From positions 1,179,418 to 1,243,417 of the forward strand of contig WBMV01004463.1 in the NCBI GenBank assembly GCA_013396655.1: a stretch of 64,000 nt of DNA. The letters run 5' to 3'. The position numbers were made by a program, and so were the translations under genes. The notes under the pieces were generated by a model, which had not been told where the DNA came from, searched no databases, and worked only from the letters and a program-made list of their open reading frames with translations. The stretch's first letter is position 1, and the number at the start of each line of letters is the position of its first letter. This DNA is from Campylorhamphus procurvoides (taxonomy: Eukaryota; Chordata; Aves; Passeriformes; Dendrocolaptidae). Positions 53,149 to 64,000 of this stretch are shown here, one piece after another.

Positions 53149-54995
53149 TAATAGAATAATGGCAATGCAAGCCTGGCAAGGACCTCCTAGGATCATACAG
53201 TCCTTTTCCCTCTCTGAAGGATTGGGCTGTTATACCTAGAACATGTCTAATAATTTGTCTACCTTGATTTTATAACCCTTCCATAAGCACTCTTCTGTGT
53301 AGCATATTTAGGCACTGCACCACAGCTAATGCCTAATACCATACTCCAAAATATCTGCAGTGAAAATTCATTGGGTTCATCACAGTCTATTTTGCAAGGG
53401 TCTTTGAGAACGAATTGATACCTGTCTCTTTAACAGGCCCTGAATATTGGATTATTATTGCATCTTATTCTAGTCTTCTCTTTTCTATACCAAGCAAAAC
53501 CATTTCCTTCAATCTTTTCTCAAAAGTCACGACTTTGGCTCTTGTTTTCTGGCCATGCTTTCTTTACCTCCTACCTTTTTTATTTCCCTCTTCTGGACTC
53601 CTCCCAGTTTGGCAACACTTGAGAACGTGTGATGTCCAAAACTGCCCCATGCCAGTGTCAGCATCCCAGGGTCAAGCAGGGAAGGATAATTACCTTGCAT
53701 ATGTTCATATGTTACCTACAACACTTCTGTCAGTGCCTCACAGTGTGAGATTTGCTTAGTTTTGTAACAGCATCATATTATGACACTGTCATTTGTCATG
53801 GCTCCACTGGAGCAATCATGTATCTCCACTCCATATTTTATAATTTATATTTCAATTTCACTTTCCCGAGGTTAAGAAACAGTTCCTTTGTTTCTTTCAG
53901 AGCATCTTAAGTGGGACCATGCAAAAAGCCTTAGCGGAGTCAAAACATACCTACTGCTTCTCCTTTATCCATGGAAACAAAGAAGGAAACCATTAGTTTG
54001 ACATTATTTATTCTTGTCAAACCTGCTCTGCTATCAGCTTAATATTCTCTAGGTACTTTATACATTGATTCTTGTGTATCTTTCAGGATAACATGCATAG
54101 ACTTGTTATCTCTCTGAACCTTGCTTTTCCTTTCTTAAAGAATGGGTTCAGTGGGTTTTCTTCTAGTTCTCAACAGACCTTCTCCTCTTTCGTTACCAGT
54201 GGCTGTTAATGGCTCAGATATTGCTTCAGTGTCTTAGATATTTCAGGGTCAGTTTTACCAGACCACTCTAACTTCAATATACATAACACATGAAACATTT
54301 TATAACCTCTTTTTTCTCTGCTCTGTGCTCTTGTAAACAACTTAAATGTTTTAGGCATTTGCTCACAATTTATGTCATGCCTGAAGCAAAGATGTCTTTA
54401 AATATCTTGGCTTTCTCATCATGGTCTATTATTTGCAATCCTTGCCTATTAAGGAATCCGCTGGAATTTTACTTTGCCTTTTTCTGCTTTTGTAATGTTC
54501 ATATAACCTTTTCACATTAATTTCTATCACCTCAACAGTAGGAAGTCACTGTGTAGTTTATCTTTCTGGGTTCACCATACGCTTTTGGTCTATTTTTTTT
54601 CTACTCAACTTTAACCAGATGTTCTTGTTCCTAATTTGTAAATAAATTCCTTTTTAACATCAAAGACTTTAAAGAGCTTCTGCTGCAGCTATTCCTTCTT
54701 ATGCTGATTCCTTTCTCCTTCACAGCACAGTAATTTGCTGTTGTGTCTTAAATACAGCTTCTTTCAGTAATTGCTATCTCTCCTGCACTCCTTTATCCTT
54801 AAATTATCTTCCCAAAAGAATCCTCTCACAAATTTCATCCATGTTTGCTTTACTGAAGCCCATTATCTCTGTTTTGCTTCCCTCGTGCTGCCCTTTTCTT
54901 AAAATAGTCAACTATGATCAATAGTTTTGCAATCATTTCCTCTCCCTCAGTCCCTGGAATCTATTATTCTTACAGAAGTTGGCCCAGTGTGTTAA
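53149..54995 (-). mobile_element. Old, degraded CR1/L3-like LINE, antisense, about 1.85 kb
   Basis: Its 3' end lies at about 53150 (TAGAATAATGGCAATG, AAGGACCTCCTAGGATCATA). It then runs through the antisense 3'-region words CTTCTGGACTCCTCCCAGTT and GTGTGATGTCCAAAACTGCC into the reverse-transcriptase ORF. The complement of 53920-53965 reads like the RT motif D-F/S-K-A-F-D-x-V-P-H with substitutions and a broken frame. Further antisense ORF2-like words occur at 54115-54150, 54380-54530 and 54850-54960. Many stops and indels make it non-functional. It is much more diverged than the short CR1 copies in this window, so it is likely an older insertion. Confidence 0.65.
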
Positions 54996-55001
54996 GGAGC
55001 C

Positions 55002-56157
55002 TGTGTGTTGGAAAGCTGCTGTAGTTTGTGGTGAAAAAAAAAGGACATGAAAAAATTAAAGCATGAGCCTGGATACAACTGTATTTGTACTAATTGATAA
55101 GGGTCAACATTTCTTCAGAAATGTGCAAAGATAATCTCTTTAATTCCGATGTGATGTGGCAACTGAGTTGCAACACACACCTGCAGAAATACTGCTAATT
55201 TATTTCATTACTTAAGGAAGCCTAAATCAGTCAATGCAGTTACCTTGGCGAGTCAGAGACTGAAAGAGTTAATAGCTTAAACCCTGTAAGGTCACCAAAA
55301 GACTTTTGTGCACTGCAGCAAACTGAAAAGGAACAGCTGCCCACCCAGCAGAGCCCACCCCTCCCTGAATATGCCACGGGGAAAGGACCTTTGGATCAGG
55401 TCAGGGGGTGCCACTGTCCAGCTATCCCAGGTGCAGAAAGGTGTGCACACCTGAGGCTGCAAACTGGATTTCCAGGTAAGGGAAGAGGCTGATGAGGCAA
55501 ATCCTGTGAGGTGGGATAGTCCTTCTTACTGTGCCCATGTCCTCCCATATGTGATGACTCCGCTGTAAAAATTCCTCCAGAGAACCTCAGAGACATTTCG
55601 CATCTGGCCTGGGTTGTTCATCTCAAGTGCTGGACCATGATGGATGCTGAGTCCTAGGAGGTATCAGAGACTTGGGACGTGCCCCAGGACACCATCCATT
55701 GCCAAACTCCCTGCCCCAGGTGAGGTACCAGGCGTTCCCACCTGCATAACAACTCATGAAGTCTTTGAGTTTTAGGGGGGATGCCCCCAACCCCAAAAGA
55801 TTAAGACCATCTCTTCAGCCAAAGGCATGGAAGCTGCAACTCCCAAGTTTCACCACTGCATCCAGCAGGTGGTGACTGTATATATCTTTCCACTCTTATC
55901 CTTTCTTTCTCTTCCTTTCCTTATACATTTCCTTAAGTGTTATTTTTGTGCCTTTCTATTGCTGCATTACTGTAAATGATAGCACACAAAATAGCAACAT
56001 ACCTGTTTACCTTTGAAATGAAATTATTGTAAAATAAACCCTACCTACATATGTTTACAAACAATGATTATTCAGTGTCATTTCACTCTAATCCACCCCA
56101 AGGGATTTATTAACAAGAACCTGGGTTATCCCTCTCCTTCTGGGCCAGGTTGTAACA
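55002..56157 (+). mobile_element. Possible solo ERV-L-type LTR
   Basis: A block of about 1.15 kb bounded by TGTGTTGG and TGTAACA. It has a pyrimidine-rich run (about 55893-55935), a TATATATC box at about 55880 and AATAAA at about 56033 near its 3' end, an arrangement like the U3-R-U5 of songbird ERV-L LTRs as I remember them. No primer-binding site, gag or pol follows, and no target-site duplication was clear. It abuts the old LINE. Boundaries and identity are tentative. Confidence 0.4.
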
Positions 56158-59100
56158 CGGCGGAGTTTAGATTTTCTGTGAGGTTTCAAGTCACCTCTCT
56201 CCTTATTCAAGCATACAAACTTCTGTATTCTGCACCTTCATAACTGCAGAGGGATACTCAAGCCTCATGGTGAATTGCATCCAGTACAACAGCAATGGAG
56301 GGACTGAACAACAACCAAGTCATTCCCCTGTTCTGTGACCCAAAATGCTCTTCAAAGCTGGAATATCTGAGGAAAAAAAATTCCTTACCTGTTTGGGTTA
56401 GGAAAAATCTAAATACAGCAGCATTAGTGGCCTCATTTTTGTCAGAATGACAGATTTTAAATGGTTTCCAAGAGGGCACCACTTTCATATTTCAGCTGTC
56501 TTCTCATTATTGTCAGACCTGGAAGCTCAGGACTGGATGACAGAAATATTTGTATGGTTAAACAGCAGGAGAGAGCTGCAGGAATAAACACACATGTCAG
56601 GAAAGTGCCTGAATGTGGAGTTCAGCTCAGACAGAAATCTCCCTTCAAGCCATAAAAAGGAAGGCTGCCTAGATCCATCCTGTCCTAACTTTCTCTTATC
56701 TGTCAGACCAGTGGTTTGGCTTGTCATTCCCCTGGCAGAATTTTAAGCAGGTTTAGATCCCCACATAAACACCACATATTAATGACAATTAGACTTTAAA
56801 AGCCTGCTGTAGAAAATCCACACAGGAGCTCAGTGGATATTCCCCATCTCACTTGCCAATATACAGGAATTTATGAAGAAAAAATCCAACTATGTTTGAA
56901 AAATCACTGGCTACTAGAAGCTGTCAATGAGTAAGGAAAGTTCTTTCATGCCCCCTGAGACCACTGGACTTCCCTGAGACAGAAATAAAAGAATTTTGGT
57001 TTACTGGCTCACAACAACCACAGTGAAGCACATTTTTCCCAAGATGTTTACTGAGGTATTTCTGAAAACCTCACTGATAGGGGGCTTGAAAATCCTTCTC
57101 CTTTGATAATTAACCCCTCCTTTCTTTCTCCTTTTTCTTATTTTTTCTTTTTTTGTTTGTTTGTGTTTTGGTTTTTTCTTTGGGGTTCTTTTTGAGCCTG
57201 AATTTCATCACGAGCAACATACATTAATTTTGTTCAGTTGCATCTATGGTCCATAATCACTCCTTCACCTCACTGGTATAGATATAGATCTATATTTATA
57301 GCTCTCACTTATGAAGAGCAACTGTACACCATTCCAGCCTTCATTCCCCTTAAAAAGAGCCAGAATGGTCTAGTCTTTCCTCATGAAACACATTCTCCAT
57401 TCCTGTTTTCTGCATCTGCTCCAGTTTTAATGGACTTTTGCTTTAGCACCACTGACCAGCTCTACTGCAGGCAGATTGCTATGACCTTGAAGTGTGGTCA
57501 AGACACCCTTACCTCTACTAAAAATACCAACCCTACAGTCACAACTGCCCATTTCTATCACTGAGGTAAAACTAAACAATTAAAATTAAAACTAACCTGC
57601 TATTGGGACATATGGGAAATGACCAATTATGCTTTTGCAACTGTACAAAGAGTGACAGCTACTGTACATCCTACTTTTCTCATTCAAGAACTGAAGTGAG
57701 TGATATATTACAAATCCACATCACGTTTTTTCCCCATTTATCTCCATCTTCCCTATTAATCTTTTCTTCAGTATTTGTACTTAATCTTTGCATTTGAGGT
57801 CACACTAATGGTTGCTAATGGATGGCTTTATTATTTCTCTCTTGGTTAAACAGGTCCTATATGTTTTCCAGCTGGCAAATTTGCCAACTGCACAAATAAA
57901 CATCACTAAGGCACTTGCAGTTTCATTTGCCAACTTTTATGATCTCAGTTAAATCAGGTAATAAACAACCTAAGTTTAGTGTTAACCCAAACCCAGAATG
58001 TGATAATTTGCTCTCCTTCACTTGTTCCTGTTATCTTGTTTCACTGCCACATTCTGTAACCTCTGTGTTACTGAATAGTGAGCCAAAATACTAATTTTGC
58101 TTTTCACTAGACCTAGATTACCTTTAATCTCTTTAGTATTTTTTAATCTCCTTTACCTTAGTTTAAAAACTCCATGTTTTAATTTGTTGCTTGTTATTTA
58201 TAGCTAGAGGGATTTTACCTTTCTTATAGCAGTAGTTGGTTTCTTTTTAAGATCCTGTGCTTCCCACAGCATCAGGCAATGCACAGAATGTTTCCACCAG
58301 CAGAAGTCCACTTAGAAATTTTATATTTATAGTAAAATACATGAACAGTACACATGGCAAAGAGAAAATTCTGCTGAGTGCTGTATGCCCCAACAACTTC
58401 TTCATAAACTGGTTTCAGATCCAGGCTTCTGAAAATCCTGTGCTCATTAGAAAAGCTTGCCACAACCTCCAGGAACACATCATAACATACAGCAGAATGT
58501 GAGACTTTCTGTGCTTCTACAAATGCTGCCCTCCCAAGGGCTCTCAGAGCAATTAGTGGTAATCAACTGAGACACACAAGTAGATTTGGTTCTTCTTTCA
58601 CCCCTGATGCTTTTCTGATACAGGTTTCCAGATAAATGCATGATCCATCAGCCTTTTCACTGCTGGTGGCAAGCCAGGTATCCTCAGGGCCCTTCTGGGA
58701 TAGCTGAACACAACAAAGGGAGTTATATCCTGGTCATCTGGACAAGCCAACAGCCATCAAATGCATTGCAGCCAAGGAATCCCAAATATCAAGCTACAAA
58801 CAGGGAGGGCAGGGAGCAGGGGCAAAGAGCAGAGTGTTCAGGCATGGAGCCCATTTCACTCCTTGCCCCACAATCCACACACCCACACTGTGCTGAGGGC
58901 AGCTCTGCTTCCTTGGCAAGGCTGCAGAGCCACAACGGGGTAAACTCTTCTCCACAAGGTGTGGAAACTGCAGCAAAGGACTTTCAGGTTGATAATATGA
59001 TCATGGGAACAACAGCAGAGATGGCTGCCTGTGGAGGTAATTCCTCTTGGTGGTGGCTTTTAAAATCTGGCCAAGTAAACCTGTCCAGAACAGCCCTGAG

Positions 59101-62100
59101 CTCCTGCAGCCAGAAGGCAGCGGAGAAATTTGTTAGTCCTCTGTCTTGGCCCTGTGCTGCTGATTCTGAAAGGTGGTGACTGTCCATGGCCTGTGTTAGA
59201 GACCCCCCTTGCCATTTCACTCCTATCATTATCAAGGTTGTACTGTCTTGAGCAAGACTTTCTGGATCTGCGTTTTCAGTGTCAGGGAAGAGATAAGCTA
59301 CCTGCCTCATTTAAAGTCAGGAGGATCTTGGCCCATTCCCTTCAGAAGGAGCAGTATGGCACTGCTCTAGTCCTTGGTGGCTTTATCTTGTTTTTCTTGC
59401 ATACCCTTGTTTCTCTTCTCCTTCTTGTACTATTGTACCTCGTTCTCATCCTACAAAAGTTATAAAGGTTCTTTGCCTGAAGGTGCTTGTGTTTCGCTCC
59501 CCATAAAAGCGTTATCCCACTCTGCCCTGATGCAGTGAAAACCAGGGAAGAAAGAACCCAAACCTGTGGACTCATGAGTACATTTTGAAGATCACAAACC
59601 TCTATAATCAAACCCTGAAGAACCAGAACTGAGATCATTCAGTGCATCACAACACCATGCTCACCCATTACTTCTGGTGATTCCTAGGACTTAGTCTTTC
59701 ATCTGTCCTAACTAGGGCTGCTTTTTAAGCCCCACTGACATTGAGTCATTTAAAGAATATCAGAGGAAATAAGAAAATAAGACATCCAGGTTGCAACAGC
59801 TTCCTTAGGCAAAGGGAATTCTCCTGTCCAACACTTGTTTTGTTGCTCTTTGTTATAGATACTGGCGAGTCACAGGTATTTTAAACATACCCATCTTTCA
59901 CCTCTGTTCCCCATGCCTCAGGAGGATTGCATTTATTTTCTACTAACTGAGCCTTTATTTCCCAGGGCTTACAAGCCTTTTCAGGATTGGAAATAACTCC
60001 TTGGAGAATTCAGCACTAGGCCAATGGTTATAAAGGGTATATTTTAATCACAGTGAGCTGTCTCCATTTTCATCATAGACAGTAAAGATCTCTAAGAACA
60101 CTCAGGGGCATCTTTGCATGACTTCAATGTGAGTTGTATGCCTCAGAATGTCTAAGTCAAAACCCACTGACAAAAAGGGAATAAGGAACATAAATGTTTG
60201 CTTATAACAAAATCCATTTTTTAAATACAGGCTGAAGTGCAACAACTGCTGTTCAAGTGTATCATTTATTAGCAGAATGGAACAGCAAAAGACTTGATGA
60301 CACTGTTTTTGCTGCTACAAGACCAAAGATAAGAACAGAAAATAAGAGGAGAACTGTATTAGATGGATTTATTATTAAAACATTTATTTTGTCATTAACT
60401 ATCAATGTATCTTCTCAGATTTGTAGAAATCTCTGAGACCTTAAATAGCAACATTATGCAAAAACAGAGATCAGTTATTAACAACACCCAGAGAAATTTG
60501 TTGCTACTGAAAAGCAATAGGATAATTATGTCTCACACAGACCAGGCAGTTCTTACATTGTGTTTACACTCCTCCTGAAGCTGAATTGAACACAGGACTG
60601 AATGTGGTCCAAAGCCTGTAAGCCTTTTGCAATTAAAATGCAAAACCTGATCGTGTAGATTTTATTTCATAATATCATGTTTATCACAAGAAGCAGCCTC
60701 TCCTAGTTTATTAGGCCTAAACAGATTTAAATAATTCAGTTGCAGAATATTAGACAGTGGTAGAGATAAAAAGAAATTAGGAAATAAAACTAAGGGGAGG
60801 GAGAAAGAAAGAAATTAGGAAGTACAGCTAAAGGGAGGTGAAGAGGGAATTAGGATGTCCTTCCTCGTGGTCTATTATAGGCCTGTGGTAGTGATCAAGG
60901 AGAAAAAGGTTTCCTGCAGAGCACAAAGGATGCACCATAGACAGGGCACAGCCTGAAGAGGAAATGACCAGAGAAAAACCAAATGCCAGTATGAAAGACT
61001 TTATTTTTGTCCAATAAAAGTATGATCCCTGATTTGCATTAGATAAAAACTGCCCCATCTCCACTGACCTGCTGTCCCAATTAACACCAGATGAGAAATT
61101 GCCATACCTTGTTCTTTCACAGGCAAATACTGAAGAGAGCAGCACACAGCCTTATTCTTCATTACATTAACAGAGTCCACTCCTGAAGCTCTCAGTTAAT
61201 TTCAGCTGGATCTCTATGTTCAGAAATAAAATGAGACTGATGCCAGCTGCTACACTGGTTTCCCAGAATTTACAAAGCACTTTACCACAGATGCTGAAGT
61301 CACATACTTATCATCCTGACTCCACGGAACAAACCATGGCTGGGGCTGTTCCTTGCACATATCTGGAGCCCATGAAAACATGGGCTGCACATGGAAATAG
61401 ATGAGCACTATTATCCTGTAATAGGAATGAACACAGCTGCTGAAGGAACCATTAAACATGCCACAGTCAGAGCTTTGGAGATTCCTGATGGCTCTCACAC
61501 TCATTCCACAAGCTGCACAGTGTTTCAGCTGATGTAGCTGTCACAGAGTATAGCTAGCCCTGGGAGGGCTGACTCTGTGTGATACAGTGCTCTTCCCCAC
61601 CTTGTTGATGGGATAATTTACTAAACATACCAGGAATCAAGCAGCAGAACACACAGGAAAGCACAACATCATTAATGGTTTACATTTGGAGTGTGATTAT
61701 TTAGTTCTGGCCCAAAATGTAAGAGATATTTTATTTTTTTTAAAAAAGGCACTAGTCTTGTCAGGAGCACAGTATCAGACACTGCTGGATGTAAAGAGGA
61801 TTGGAAGGAAGGAAAGGCCATAAGAAGTAAAAGAGAGAGGTTTATGATTTCCTCTTGTGTAAAGAATGAATAGCCCATTGATCTGTTCAGCAAAAACTTT
61901 CATGATTTACACAAAGAAACCGAACTCTAAGTAGGATTCAGGCCTTGGTTAGACATTAATTGGATTTCACCCACATCACAGAAAGGAAAGGGACAGCTTT
62001 CAGCAAGATCAGCTTGCTGCAGGGATGCCTGTTTGCCAGTGCTGCAGAAGGCAGGTTATAGGAGTGCCTGCCTGAAGTGGCTCACTGCTTTCAGTAGCAT

Positions 62101-63700
62101 TTAGACATTTTCTGGATGAAAGCACACATGAAATGATGATTTCAGTAAGCAAAGCTTCCTGCTTCATACTGCTACAGATGAGATATGCAAATTTCTTACT
62201 GCTTAAAACTTATCTTAAATGCTGACACCTCACTCAGCCCAACTTTTTTGCTCCTCCTTCATCCATGATTCCCATTCAGGATGTGGGAGCTCTGTATGTA
62301 TCAAGGGTAAAAGAGTAAAAGGAAAAAAACACTCACTGAAAAAAAAGCCTGAAAGCCTTTTGAACCCTATCCCACCTGCTAATGACAAAGGAAGGCCTTG
62401 TATGCCTGAAACTAAACATACCACATTGCACCAAATGGGAAGAACAGTGAACACAGAGAGAAGTGCTCCAGAAAGAGATGTTTAACAGGATGTTAAACAC
62501 GGCCGTGTGCAGATAACCAAACAGTGCAAGGATGCAAAAGGGTAGACACGCCAATCCACCACTCCACACCCCACCACTCCCAGGGAAGGGAGGAACCTCT
62601 TGCAAGGTGCCAGGGAGCACCTTCACTCTTCAGCTGTAGGCCCTGAGCAGGTATCAGTAGGTATGATCCAGCTTTTATATTCCCACCATTTTTATTCAAG
62701 GAGATTAGAAAGTGCAAGAAAACATTCCATGCTCATTTTTATTAAAGGCTTAATTCTGCTCTTCATTATGGGGATGTGGTTACTTGCACTGATGCAGCTG
62801 GTCTTCACTGAGGGTGAGAAAAAACCATTCAAGATGAAAACATGCTCTTTGCATAGCAAAATGTCCACACAGAGACAAGAGATGTTTTAAAAAAGGTTCT
62901 GCATTTGCCCTTTCAGGCATTGCAACACGGCACAAAAGACTTTCCCCTTAAAGAATAAAGGATACATAAAGTGACTTTTTAAAAACTATAACAAAAGGGA
63001 ATATTTTATAGATGACTGTGTAATTTTTAAGCGGCTGGTTATTTTCACTTCCAGAGCAAATACAAGGTACTTCTTGTCAGACAAGTTGTTCGGAATTTCT
63101 GCTTTGTCATCAGCTCAATTTATAAAAAATAAAATTAAGAAAATATCAACTAAAATAAACTGTGACAAGGTGATGGATATGTCCCATTTATTCATGTCTC
63201 TTGCTATGAACAACCATAAACTGAAGCAAATGACAGGACACATATCACCTATATTTAAACTTACACACTGTGTATTTTGATAGCAACAGACTTACTCAGA
63301 CCATAAAACCAAAGATCAATAAGTCTGCACAGTGTCCAGTTATAGAATTAATAGTTTATGGTCTCTCTGACTTACAATTACTGGCAAAACACAATGGCAT
63401 AGTTGGGAGTAAATATTTAATGGGATAACCAGGTCTCCTGTATCCATATTTTTACACAATAGTGTGTGCAGTGTTTGGCTGGATTGCAGGCTTTCTGCTG
63501 GCTGTTTCTACCCAAGGGTGTCTCAGTACACCACACCAGCTCCTGAAGGCTATGACAATACTGACAGCATCCACCATTTATTTTGTGAATAGGAAAGATT
63601 TGTCCTTGATGGTTGCACAGTGCCTCTTCACCTGGAGCTTTAGGTGGAGGTGTCAAAAAGACGGGCTAAATTTAAATTTATGTTGACACACTGTCCTGGC
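56158..63700. other. Intergenic region, no gene recognised
   Basis: AT-rich unique sequence. It holds a T-rich tract (about 57117-57196) and an imperfect purine-rich tandem repeat near 60770. The + frame at 58640-59179 is the longest but has no recognisable domain. Confidence 0.6.
60770..60853. repeat. Imperfect purine-rich tandem repeat (about 37-bp unit, 2+ copies)
   Basis: AAAGAAATTAGGAAATAAAA and CTAAGGGGAGGG at 60770-60802 are repeated with substitutions at 60807-60840 (AAAGAAATTAGGAAGTACAG, CTAAAGGGAGG). A third partial GAATTAGGA follows. Confidence 0.8.
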
Positions 63701-63714
63701 ATTCATCCCCCCCT

Positions 63715-64000
63715 TGCCAGGCCTGGATCCGAGCCACAGACGCTCGATCCACGCGGGATCCAGACGGGATGCGATTCCCCCCCCCTCCACCGCTTCCCCA
63801 GGGATGCGAGTTTCTTCGGCGTCTTTTTCATTTCCATTTCTGTGTCTAATGTGTTCCTGCTCGCCGGGCCGCCCCTCCATCCCGGGGGCGGGCCGAGCGA
63901 AGGAGCCCACCCCCCTTGCCCCCGGGCAGCTGCCTCCCCTCGCCGGCACAGGGGCGGTCCCCGCCGCCTGCATCCCTCCCCGCATCCCTCCCCGCATCCC
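63715..64000 (+). promoter_or_regulatory. CpG-island edge, probable promoter of the next gene (LANCL2 by synteny)
   Basis: Composition changes abruptly from AT-rich to GC- and CpG-rich at about 63715. CpGs recur every few bases, and a GC box (GGGGGCGGG) lies at 63884-63892. Such islands mark vertebrate promoters. In human and chicken the gene downstream of EGFR is LANCL2, transcribed in the same direction, so this island may belong to it. No exon is visible before the window ends, and neither the gene identity nor the strand can be read from the sequence itself. Confidence 0.5.
63969..64000. repeat. 12-bp tandem repeat at window end
   Basis: The unit GCATCCCTCCCC is repeated about 2.6 times (GCATCCCTCCCC, GCATCCCTCCCC, GCATCCC) and is cut by the window edge. 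It lies inside the CpG island. Confidence 0.9.

Noticed and set aside
58640..59179. 179-codon + frame in the intergenic region
   Set aside because: Low-information composition, no motif, and overlapping ORFs on the other strand. No exon structure.
63653..63997. 114-codon minus frame at the window end
   Set aside because: Gly/Arg/Ala/Pro-rich translation of a CpG island. GC-rich DNA lacks stops, so long frames are expected there.

Overview
The window is vertebrate nuclear DNA, most likely from a bird. The evidence is spliced exons with GT-AG junctions, several CR1 retrotransposons with avian-type 3' ends, and an EGFR protein that matches chicken EGFR (c-erbB) more closely than human EGFR as I recall them. 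It is not prokaryotic: there are no operons, tRNA or rRNA genes, or CRISPR arrays.

Region 1 to about 34 kb holds the 3' half of EGFR on the + strand. Sixteen coding exons (907 to 28331) correspond to exons 13-28 of the 28-exon human gene. Spliced, they give 2153 nt of coding sequence, or 716 complete residues: the last cysteine-rich ectodomain segment, the transmembrane helix, the juxtamembrane segment, the whole tyrosine kinase domain, and the C-terminal phosphotyrosine tail with its TGA stop. Splice phases stay in frame throughout, and most exon lengths equal the human ones (133, 158, 142, 123, 99, 186, 156, 76, 147, 98, 168 and 48 nt). The upstream exons lie before base 1. A long 3' UTR follows. 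Its end is not fixed by the sequence; weak early poly(A) signals lie near 29.2 kb and canonical ones near 33.9 and 35.2-35.6 kb. A CR1 copy sits inside this UTR.

Introns carry little that I recognise: a reversed CR1 in intron 12, a CTC microsatellite in intron 20 and a G14 run in intron 21. The main unexplained signal is in intron 15. On the minus strand, one reading frame of about 411 codons (6268 down to 5036) contains only two stops. It looks like a decayed coding sequence, and I could not assign it to a family.

Region 34-63.7 kb is intergenic and gene-poor. It holds CR1 copies (about 47.4 and 52.5 kb), a long, strongly diverged antisense CR1/L3-like LINE (about 53.15-55.0 kb), and next to it an LTR-like block (about 55.0-56.16 kb). 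The last 280 bases turn abruptly GC- and CpG-rich with a GC box. This looks like the edge of a CpG-island promoter. In amniotes the gene after EGFR is LANCL2, so that is the best guess for what starts beyond the window.
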